Below are positions 7,856 to 17,420 of a DNA stretch of 64,000 nt, piece by piece. The stretch's first letter is position 1; each line of letters starts with the position of its first letter. The notes below the pieces were generated by a model that was given only the letters and a program-made list of their open reading frames with translations, did no database searches and was not told the origin of the DNA. Position numbers and translations under genes: made by a program. The DNA is from Curtobacterium sp. ZW137 (GTDB taxonomy: Bacteria > Actinomycetota > Actinomycetes > Actinomycetales > Microbacteriaceae): assembly GCF_003762905.1 (NCBI RefSeq), contig NZ_RJKS01000001.1, positions 992,001-1,056,000 of the forward strand. The letters run 5' to 3'.

Positions 7856-9223
7856 TTGGAACACCACAACAATCACAGGTGGGTCGCTCTGGCAGCTGTC
7901 CTCTGCGCAACCGCGATGGATCTCTTGGACTCGACCGTGATGGTCGTCGCTGCTCCCTCGGTGCAGGAAGCAATGCACGGAGGAGACGCCGTCCTGCAGT
8001 GGCTGACCGCGGCGTACACGCTCCCGTTCGGCATCCTGTTGATCCTGGGCGGGCGACTCGGTGACCGCCTCGGCCGCCGCAGGGTCTTCCTCGTCGGCGC
8101 GGCCGGCTTCGTGGTCGCATCACTCGCCTGCGCGTTCGCACCGTCCATCGGCATCCTGCTCGCTGCGAGGGGGCTCCAGGGCGCGTTCGGCGCACTACTG
8201 ATCCCGCAGGGGTACGGCATCGTCGGAGCCCTGTTCCGCGACCAGCGCGAACAGGGCCGGGCGTTCTCCCTCTTCGGCCCGATCAACGCGATCGCCGGGG
8301 TGGGTGGGCCCATCCTCGCCGGAGCGCTCATCGGTTGGGACATCGGCGGGAGCGGATGGCGTGCCATCTTCCTGATCAACGTCCCGATCGGACTCTTCGT
8401 CCTCATCGCCGCGGTCCGGTGTCTCCCGCGCGACGACGGTCGACCCGGTACACGCATCGACGTTGCTGGGGCGGCGCTCGTCGCCGTGTCAGCGGCGCTC
8501 CTCGTCTTCCCGCTGATCCAGGGACGCGAGTCCGGCTGGCCCTGGTGGTCGTTCGTGCTCCTCGCACTCGCGGTCCCCGCCGGATGGGCGCTGGTCCGCC
8601 AGATCCGGGGCAGCAGCGCTCCGATCCTCGAGCCGAGCCTGTTCGGGAAGCCGACCTTCGTTGCGGGGCTCGCCGTCGCAGCCGCCCTGTTCGCCGGCAC
8701 CGGCGGACTCAACCTGCTGCTGTCGCTCTTCCTGCAGCTGAGCGGGGGCCAGGACGCCATCGCCACCGGGCTCGCACTCGCGCCCCTCGCGATCGGCATC
8801 GCTGTCGGTGCGCCGATCGCCGCGCGCCTCCGAGCATCCGTCGGACGACACGGCCTGCACATCGGCTTCCTCGTCGAGGTCATCGGCCTCGTCCTCATCG
8901 CCACGGCCGTGCTGATGGACCAGAACGTCGGCGTGTTCGAGGTCGGGATCTTCGTCACGGGTCTCGGCCAGGGCCTGCTCTTCGGCCCGGTCATCCAGAC
9001 GATCCTCGGCACCGCGGACGGTCACGAGATCGGAAGCGCCGCCGGCGCCATGACCTCCCTGCAGCAGATCGCCGCGGCGCTCGGCATCTCGATCCTCGGC
9101 ACCGTGTTCCTCGCCAGCACCAGCACAGCCTCCATGATCACCGGCCTCGCCGTGGTCATCGCACTCATGGCGTGTGCCGCGCTGCTCGTCCTCCGCATCC
9201 CCACGCACGCCCACACCTGCTGA
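7856..9223 (+). CDS. MFS drug exporter, DHA2 (14-TM) type
   Basis: 455 residues of hydrophobic MFS sequence. Recognisable DHA2 features are the N-terminal DLLDSTVMVVAAPSV segment (motif D1-like), the cytoplasmic loop [14 protein letters not shown] (motif A), and RGLQGAFGALLIPQG (motif C-like antiporter region). It probably exports a toxic compound in exchange for protons. The TTG at 7856 is chosen because TAGGAG lies five bases upstream and the protein begins just before the first membrane helix; an ATG further upstream lies inside the operator region. The next gene starts 15 bases after its stop, so the two form an operon. Confidence 0.88.
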   Translation: MEHHNNHRWVALAAVLCATAMDLLDSTVMVVAAPSVQEAMHGGDAVLQWLTAAYTLPFGILLILGGRLGDRLGRRRVFLVGAAGFVVASLACAFAPSIGILLAARGLQGAFGALLIPQGYGIVGALFRDQREQGRAFSLFGPINAIAGVGGPILAGALIGWDIGGSGWRAIFLINVPIGLFVLIAAVRCLPRDDGRPGTRIDVAGAALVAVSAALLVFPLIQGRESGWPWWSFVLLALAVPAGWALVRQIRGSSAPILEPSLFGKPTFVAGLAVAAALFAGTGGLNLLLSLFLQLSGGQDAIATGLALAPLAIGIAVGAPIAARLRASVGRHGLHIGFLVEVIGLVLIATAVLMDQNVGVFEVGIFVTGLGQGLLFGPVIQTILGTADGHEIGSAAGAMTSLQQIAAALGISILGTVFLASTSTASMITGLAVVIALMACAALLVLRIPTHAHTC

Positions 9224-9237
9224 AAGGCACGCACCTC

Positions 9238-9879
9238 ATGACCACCACCCCTCGAACACGGATCATCGTCCTCGGCGCGGGCGGCCGCACTGGCCGGCTC
9301 GTTCTCGAATCAGCCCTCCACAGAGGCCACCAGGCAGTCGCCCTCGTCCGCTCGCCGGAACGCGCAAACCTCGCCGCCCGTGACGGCCTCGAGGTCATCG
9401 CTGCCGACGCTCGCGATGCCCGCGTCCTGCGGAGCACTCTCCGACCGGGCGATGTCATCGTCTCAGCAGTCGGCCCGTCCGGTCGCAAGTCGAACGGTCT
9501 GTACTCCGCCGTCGCCCGAGCCGTCGTCGACGCGACCGTCGGTGGTAGCCACCGTTTTGTCGGCATCACCTCCAGCGGGGTCCGCGACGACGACCCGAAC
9601 CACCCCTGGTGGTACCGATCGTTCATGGTCCCGTTCATGGAGAACACCTACGGCGATATGCGACAGATGGAATCGACGCTCCGGGCGAGCGACCTGCCCT
9701 GGACCTTCGTCCGGCCGGGGCGGCTCCTCGACGAGGCCCCGTCCGGGAACTACCGGATCGAGGACGGCGAGAACCCGAAGGGCGGCATCAGCATCTCGAG
9801 AAAAGACGTCGCAGACTTCGTCATCTCCTGCGCGGACAACGAACACTGGACCCGCCGAAACCCGACCATCACCACGTGA
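9238..9879 (+). CDS. NAD(P)-binding (NmrA/atypical SDR) protein
   Basis: 213 residues. It begins with a glycine-rich Rossmann motif GAGGRTGRLV and continues as an NAD(P)H-binding protein of the atypical SDR/NmrA type, with SGVRDDDPNHPWW and TFVRPGRLLDE in the usual places. Such proteins act as quinone or flavin reductases or as redox sensors. The ATG at 9238 follows GAAAGG. It lies directly behind the exporter gene and shares its probable TetR control. Confidence 0.8.
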   Translation: MTTTPRTRIIVLGAGGRTGRLVLESALHRGHQAVALVRSPERANLAARDGLEVIAADARDARVLRSTLRPGDVIVSAVGPSGRKSNGLYSAVARAVVDATVGGSHRFVGITSSGVRDDDPNHPWWYRSFMVPFMENTYGDMRQMESTLRASDLPWTFVRPGRLLDEAPSGNYRIEDGENPKGGISISRKDVADFVISCADNEHWTRRNPTITT

Positions 9880-10103
9880 CAGATTCCACGGGTCCCGACC
9901 CCGACGACCTCCGACCCGTAGGTACCGATCGCGCCCTTCCGGCGGGCGGATCCCGCCACGTCCTGCGTCCGTTCGCCGGTGGACGATCGGACCGGCACAC
10001 CTCAAGCCGCCGGCGTCCCGTTCGAGGATCCGCTTTCGGACGGGCTGACCGCCTCGAGCGGTAGACCCCACGGCTCGGAGTCGCCGGTACCGCACGGGCT
10101 TGG

Positions 10104-10739
10104 TCAGCGGCCCATGCCGAGCGCGGACTCGATCCGGCTGATGGTCCGGCGCATCGCGTACTCGTCCTGCGCCGGCTGGTCGTCGGCCACCCACAGGTGG
10201 ACCGCTCCGGGACCCGACGTCCTGGGTGCGAGGCAGACCACGATCCCCCATCGATATGCGACACCGCGCGGTGTGGGCTCCCTGAACACGTCGAAGCCGA
10301 GTACCTCTGAACGGAGGGCGATCGGTGTGCCCTGCCCGTCGTTGCGCGTCGACCAGCTCGTGATGCCAGCCCTGTCGAAGCCGAGGTCGCACGGGAACCA
10401 GACGCGCAGTCTGGGGCTCCAGGCCGTGAGGTCGGCGGCCGTCGATTCCGTCGCGTGCGCGGTGACGAACACGTTGCCGGGATGGGTCTCGGCCTTCTGC
10501 TGTAAGCGCGCCCGCCGGCGGTGGTTGACCTCGGTGGTGACACAGGCGGCGCCGAACCCGAACGTGATGAGGATGCCGAGACGGAGCTCGGTGGACAGGG
10601 CCCGTCCCTCGTCGATGCCGATCAAGACCACGAGGACGACCGTCGCGGCGCCGAAGACGACGGTGATGGCGGCGAGGAGGATCGTCGACGGGCGCACGGC
10701 TCGACAATGCCAGAACCCGAGGTGCGGTGGAATGCTCAC
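10104..10739 (-). CDS. hypothetical protein with N-terminal membrane anchor
   Basis: 211 residues. Two hydrophobic segments lie near residues 18-42 and 52-67, followed by a soluble domain of about 140 residues rich in tryptophan (SPRLRVWFPCDLGFDRAGITSW). No known family recognised. The GTG at 10739 is used; a second GTG 14 codons later (at 10697) gives a protein starting closer to the first membrane helix and may be the real start. Neither has a clear ribosome binding site. The stretch 9880-10103 before it has no gene. Confidence 0.55.
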   Translation of the reverse strand: MSIPPHLGFWHCRAVRPSTILLAAITVVFGAATVVLVVLIGIDEGRALSTELRLGILITFGFGAACVTTEVNHRRRARLQQKAETHPGNVFVTAHATESTAADLTAWSPRLRVWFPCDLGFDRAGITSWSTRNDGQGTPIALRSEVLGFDVFREPTPRGVAYRWGIVVCLAPRTSGPGAVHLWVADDQPAQDEYAMRRTISRIESALGMGR

Positions 10740-10743
10740 ACCG

Positions 10744-11184
10744 TCACAGTGAGCACTGCGCCAGCGGACTGCGAACCGTCCGGTTGACGATTGCTGAACG
10801 GTTGGTGTTGGCGCTCCCAGTCAGCACTGTCAGCCTTGCCCCTGGTCCACAGCCGCCAGCCGTCGGCGGTCCGGATCCAACACCAGCTCCAGCTCTTGGT
10901 GCCGGGTTCCGCGCCGGACGTTCCTCGCTGGTCGATCGTGGACGCCACGCACACCTGATTTCGGTCGGCGACGTAGTGAGCCGTCGCGTCAGGATGCAGT
11001 CGCCGTGTTCGGCCCCCTGGAGGCAGATGCGGGTCATCGTCTCGGGAGACGCGTTCTCGGCGTGCAATCGGCTCAGTTGAGCGTCCGCAGAATGCGACTG
11101 GCCTGCGGAGTCCGCAGTCTGGACGACGTGGTGGCCGATGCTGCCGGTGGCGCCGACGACGAGGACGGTGAGCTGGTCAGTCAT
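10744..11184 (-). pseudogene. truncated/decayed NAD(P)-binding SDR gene
   Basis: The ATG at 11184 has GAAAGG seven bases upstream, directly after the flavodoxin gene. The first 25 residues are a good atypical-SDR N terminus (LTVLVVGATGSIGHHVV), but the normal continuation (G-H-x-V-R-A-L-x-R) is lost and the rest of the 146-codon frame is arginine/proline-rich and unlike a protein. A second frame ending near 10736 carries a tryptophan-rich stretch (KSWSWCWIRTADGWRLW), possibly debris of another gene. The likely cause is a frameshift or deletion. Confidence 0.5.
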
Positions 11185-11195
11185 GGTGTTGCCTT

Positions 11196-11876
11196 TCATG
11201 CCAGGTCGGCGGCGCGGAGCCACCGGTCGACGTCGGTGCCCACTGACGCGCCGCGGACATCTTCACCGCGGACGGCGAGACCCGTCCCGAGACGTGCTCC
11301 GCTGTCGAGACCTCGGTAGAACGATGCGGTGCTGCCGAGGTCGCTGACGGCGTACGTGACGAACGGCCGGAGGTCTTTGCCGGTGAGGTCGACGGCTTCG
11401 ACGAAGCTCGCCATGATCATCGGCGGCTGCACGTTCCAGATGGGACTACCGAGCAGGACCGTGTCGTAGCCGGCAAAGTCGGGCAGGTTCCCGGCGATCG
11501 CCGGGCGCGCGTCGCTGTTCTGCTCGTCAACGTTGCGGGCGACGGTGGGGTCGTACCGATCCGAGTACGCGTCAGCGGCTTCGATCCGGAACACGTCGCA
11601 CTCGACGCGATCGCGGATCAGGTTCGCGAGAACCTCGGTGTTGCCGACGTCGAGAGTGCGGCGTCCGCCGTTCCAGTAGTTCTCCCCGGCGCGGGAGAAG
11701 TACACCAGCAGCGTTCGATCTGGGCTGCTCGGTACGGGGTTGCTGGGTGTGGTCACGGTGCGGCTTTCACGGTCGGAGGTGGTGCAGGCTGCCAGCAGCC
11801 CGGCCGCGGCGGCGCTGATCGTGCCGGCCGCGGCGGTCCACAGGAGCTTCCTGCGGGTGGGCTGCTGGGCGGGCAC
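11196..11876 (-). CDS. exported flavodoxin-family lipoprotein
   Basis: 226 residues. The N terminus has TRRKLL, a hydrophobic segment and LLAAC, which fits a Tat signal peptide ending in a lipobox (Cys near residue 31). The remainder is a flavodoxin fold: LLVYFSRAG phosphate loop, then FAGYDTVLLGSPIWNVQPP. An FMN-binding electron carrier or reductase outside the membrane is inferred. Translation starts at GTG 11876, six bases after the aldo-keto reductase stop, so it is the second gene of that operon. Confidence 0.82.
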   Translation of the reverse strand: MPAQQPTRRKLLWTAAAGTISAAAAGLLAACTTSDRESRTVTTPSNPVPSSPDRTLLVYFSRAGENYWNGGRRTLDVGNTEVLANLIRDRVECDVFRIEAADAYSDRYDPTVARNVDEQNSDARPAIAGNLPDFAGYDTVLLGSPIWNVQPPMIMASFVEAVDLTGKDLRPFVTYAVSDLGSTASFYRGLDSGARLGTGLAVRGEDVRGASVGTDVDRWLRAADLA

Positions 11877-11882
11877 TACGGG

Positions 11883-13773
<1,891 letters not shown>

Positions 13774-13863
13774 CCGCGGCGAATTCGCCCGCTCCTCACT
13801 GCTCTCGCTCGACGACCCGGCCACATCGGCCGGCCTCGCCCGGCCCATCGAAAGGACCCACCC

Positions 13864-14850
13864 GTGAAGTACACCCGCCTCGGCAACTCCGGACTGAAAG
13901 TCAGCAGCATCGCGCTCGGCTGCATGAGCTTCGGCGACCCGGCCAGCGGCCATCTGCAGTGGTCCCTCCCCAAGGACGACGCACTGCCCTACTTCCGGCA
14001 GGCGCTCGACCTCGGCATCACCTTCTGGGACACCGCCAACGTCTACTCCTACGGCGACTCCGAACGCATCGTCGGCGAAGCGCTCCGACAGTTCACCAAC
14101 CGTGACGAGATCGTCCTCGCCACGAAGGCGCACTTCTCCGACAAACCCGGCACCGGCCCCGGCCTGCACGTCGCTGGCTTGTCGCGGAAGGCGATCATGC
14201 AGCAGATCGACGCGTCCCTGACCCGTCTCGGCACGGACTACGTCGACCTGTACCAGATCCACCGCTTCGACCCGGAGACCCCGATCGAAGAGACGATGGA
14301 AGCCCTCCACGACGTCGTCAAGGCCGGGAAGGCCCGCTACATCGGCGCGTCCGCGATGTGGACGTGGCAGTTCGCGAACATGCAGCACGCCGCGGACCTG
14401 CACGGCTGGACCCGGTTCGTGTCCATGCAGGACCAGTACTCCCTGCTCTACCGGGAAGAAGAGCGCGAGATGTTCGGCCTCCTCGCCGACCAGGGCGTCG
14501 GGAGCATTCCCTACAGCCCACTGGCGAAGGGCCGCGTCGCACGTCCCGCCGGCGAGCAGACAAAGCGCTCCTCCGACGATCCGGTCGGGAACACCTTCTT
14601 CGCCGACACCGAACGCGACCGCCCCGTCATCGACGCCGTCCACGAGATCGCCGAGGCGCGGAACGTGCCGATGGCGCAGATCGCGATGGCGTGGGTCCTG
14701 AACAACCCGGTCGTCAGCGCACCCATCATCGGCGCGACCAAGCCCCACCACCTCGACGACGCAGCCGCCGCGGTCGACATCGACCTCGCCCCGGACGAAG
14801 TCACCGCGCTCGAAGCGCATTACCAGGTCCGACCCGCCGGCGGTTTCTGA
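13864..14850 (+). CDS. aldo-keto reductase (AKR11/YajO-like)
   Basis: 328 residues with the AKR barrel signatures: DLGITFWDTANVYSYGDSE (Asp, Tyr), LATKAHF (Lys) and LYQIHRFDPETPIEETM (His). C-terminal MAWVLNNPVVSAPIIGATKP is typical of the YajO/AKR11 group. It differs clearly from the AKR at 11883, so this is not a recent duplication. GTG at 13864 follows GAAAGGA. It lies 90 bases behind the XRE gene on the same strand and may be cotranscribed with it. Confidence 0.9.
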   Translation: MKYTRLGNSGLKVSSIALGCMSFGDPASGHLQWSLPKDDALPYFRQALDLGITFWDTANVYSYGDSERIVGEALRQFTNRDEIVLATKAHFSDKPGTGPGLHVAGLSRKAIMQQIDASLTRLGTDYVDLYQIHRFDPETPIEETMEALHDVVKAGKARYIGASAMWTWQFANMQHAADLHGWTRFVSMQDQYSLLYREEEREMFGLLADQGVGSIPYSPLAKGRVARPAGEQTKRSSDDPVGNTFFADTERDRPVIDAVHEIAEARNVPMAQIAMAWVLNNPVVSAPIIGATKPHHLDDAAAAVDIDLAPDEVTALEAHYQVRPAGGF

Positions 14851-15054
14851 GCACTCGCTGCCACCTGGAGGACGAGGCGGCCTGGCTGCGTGAACGCGCG
14901 ACCAGGCCGCTTCGTCCGCGGGGCCCAGCGGCCGGTCGCGGGGCCTCTCCCCCGTCTCGATAGCGGATCGGCGAACGGACACGCCTCGGGCACTCGGGCC
15001 GAGCGTGGTGCGACTTGTCTTGCTCGCAGCGTTGCGGTCTGCCAGCGTTGGCGC

Positions 15055-16302
15055 ATGGGCGACGACGTGACCACGCTGCGTCGAGTGCCCGGGTTCCGCC
15101 CGTACTGGTCTGCCGCGACCGTGTCGTCGTTCGGATCAGCAGTGAGCGCGGTGTCCGTGCCGGTTCTCGTGGTGACGGTGCTGCACGCTAGCCCGTTCGA
15201 GGTGGGGCTGGTGAACGCTGCCCAGTTCCTGCCGTACGCATTGTTCGGTCTGATCGTCGGCGCGTACGTCGATCGCTTCCGACGGAAGCCGCTGCTGATC
15301 TGGGCGAGTGTCGGTCGGGGAGTGTGCCTCGGTGCGATCCCGGTGCTCTGGGCGGCGGGGCTCCTGAATCTCTGGGTCACGGCGGCAGCACTGTTCGTGT
15401 TCGGCATCTTGTCGGTCGTGGGCTTCGCCGCCACGCAGTCACTTCTGCCTCGGATCGTGCCCCGCTCGCTCCTCCTGGCGGCGAATGCGCGTGTGGATCA
15501 GAGTGACGCGGCAGCGCAGACGGTGGGCCCGGCTCTCGGAGGTGTCCTGGTCAGCATCGTGACCGCCCCGGTGGCTGTAGCGCTCGATGCGGTGAGCTAC
15601 TTTGTCGACGCTGTCCTCATCGCCCGGGTCCAGGTTGTCGAGCAGAAGGCAGCACGCGTGGCGGGTGCGCGGCTGCGGAGCGATATCGCTGATGGTCTGC
15701 GGTGGACGTACGGTCATGCGATGCTCGCGCCGCTGGCGCTGTCGACACATCTTTGGTTCCTCGCCAATGCCGCGGGATTGACGGTCTTCGCGACACTCGC
15801 GCTCCGCACCCTCGCGCTCCCAGCGGCCGTGTACGGGGCAATCCTCGCCGTCAGCGGCGTCGCGATGCTCCTCGGCGCCACTGCAGCGCCGCGCCTCGGC
15901 GCCCGCTTCGGCGCCGGCCGGACGATCATCGCCGCTCGAGCCGCGTACCCGATCGCGTGGGCGGCCATCGCGCTCACGACCGTTGGCCTCGGCGTCGCAG
16001 CACCGCCGGCGACTGTCGTGGTCTTGTTCGTCGCGTTCGCCGTGCACGGCGCTGCCGCGGGCTGCGAGAACGCCAATGAGATGAGCCTCCGCCAGATTGT
16101 CACACCCGACGCGCTTCTCGGTCGGATGAACGGCACGATGCGCAGTGCAAACAGAACCCTTGCGGCTGCGGGAGCAGTGAGCGGCGGCGCTCTGATGACC
16201 ATCGCCGGGGATAGCGTCGCGCTGCTCGCGGTGACCCTCGTGTTCGCTGCCTCCGTGGTCGTGGCGATGTGCTCACCACTCAGGACGAACGCCGTCCGGT
16301 AG
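15055..16302 (+). CDS. MFS transporter, MFS_3/enterobactin-exporter type
   Basis: 415 residues with about 12 membrane helices. The N-terminal region (GFRPYWSAATVSSFGSAVSAV) and loop DRFRRKPLLIWAS fit the MFS_3 group of macrolide- or siderophore-type exporters. The substrate is unknown. The ATG at 15055 places the start just before the first helix; longer upstream frames are arginine-rich and were excluded. No ribosome binding site is visible. The 204 bases between 14851 and 15054 hold no gene. Confidence 0.82.
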   Translation: MGDDVTTLRRVPGFRPYWSAATVSSFGSAVSAVSVPVLVVTVLHASPFEVGLVNAAQFLPYALFGLIVGAYVDRFRRKPLLIWASVGRGVCLGAIPVLWAAGLLNLWVTAAALFVFGILSVVGFAATQSLLPRIVPRSLLLAANARVDQSDAAAQTVGPALGGVLVSIVTAPVAVALDAVSYFVDAVLIARVQVVEQKAARVAGARLRSDIADGLRWTYGHAMLAPLALSTHLWFLANAAGLTVFATLALRTLALPAAVYGAILAVSGVAMLLGATAAPRLGARFGAGRTIIAARAAYPIAWAAIALTTVGLGVAAPPATVVVLFVAFAVHGAAAGCENANEMSLRQIVTPDALLGRMNGTMRSANRTLAAAGAVSGGALMTIAGDSVALLAVTLVFAASVVVAMCSPLRTNAVR

Positions 16303-16376
16303 CCGATCGGCTATCGGACGCCGTCGCTCGCCAGGTGGGTTGCTGAGGGAGGCCGTTCGGGTGAGAGGATCGCTTC

Positions 16377-17033
16377 GTGCCGATCGAGCTTCCCGCAGGA
16401 ATCCTCGCCGTCGTTTTCGACGTCGGCGAGACGCTCGTCGACGAGTCGCATGCTTGGTCGGCTCAAGCGGAGGCGGCGGGCGTCTCACCGTTCACGTAGA
16501 TGGGAGTGCTCGGTGCGATGATCGCGCGTGGTGAAGACCACCGTCGAGTTTGGGCGCTCCTCGGCGTCGAGAAGCCCGCGGGGCGCGTGCTGATTGAGGA
16601 AGCAGACCTCTACCCCGACGCACTGTCGTGCCTTCGTGCGGCCACCGAGTGCGGCCTCGTCGTCGGCATCGCAGGAAATCAGCCGGCGGGAGTGGAGGCA
16701 CAGCTGCGCGCGGCCGGTTTCTCACCACACTTCCTGGCATCCTCCGCGGCCTGGGGCGTGGAAAAGCCCTCACCCGAGTTCTTCGCTCGCGTCGTCGCGG
16801 AGGCAGGCCGCGAGCCCGGGGCGATCCTCTACGTCGGTGACCGGCTCGATAACGACGTCCTACCTGCAAGCGCTGCCGGCATGCGCACCGCGTTCGTCCG
16901 GAGAGGCCCGTGGGGTCATCTTCACGCTGAGCAGCCGGAAGCACATCTCGCGGACATCCGACTCGATACCTTGGCGGACCTCAGCGACGCGCTGGTTGCC
17001 GGACGGTCAGCCGAGGCGCAGGCCACGTCCTGA
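16377..17033 (+). pseudogene. HAD-superfamily hydrolase interrupted by an amber codon
   Basis: From GTG 16377 the frame encodes the HAD motif I region FDVGETLVDES, then meets a TAG at 16497-16499, and continues in the same frame from an immediately following ATG at 16500 for 177 residues. The downstream part contains motif II (VGIAGNQ), the Lys of motif III (WGVEKPSPEFF) and motif IV (YVGDRLDNDVLPA). All four HAD motifs are present but split by one stop, so a single nonsense mutation is the simplest explanation. The downstream piece lacks the nucleophile Asp and would not be active alone. Confidence 0.8.
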
Positions 17034-17420
17034 CACGCAGCAGTCGACTGCGGGTGCGCTCATGGGTGCCCGGTGACCCATCGACTGACGGACGTGCGAA
17101 CGCATCGAGGCCAGATTGTCAATCGTCGTCGCGCTCCGCGCGAAAAGTGCGAACGCGATGCGTGCTGCGTCGAAGCCTCCACTGAGCACACACGAGAGCG
17201 ATGCTCGATGGTGGCCCCGAACTCTGATCCGATCAGCTCGACTTCGCGGACGAGTCTGCGGTTCTTCGCGAAGGCGTCTGGCTGGAGCCTTCGGAGGCGC
17301 AGCGTCGAGGGCCACCGCCAGTGGTCTCACCCGGAACGGGTGTGCCTGCGTGCGACCGCGAGTGTTGGACTGCGGCTCGGACGAACCAGGGCGGTCCGTC
17401 GTCAAGCCCTGAGGAGCGGT

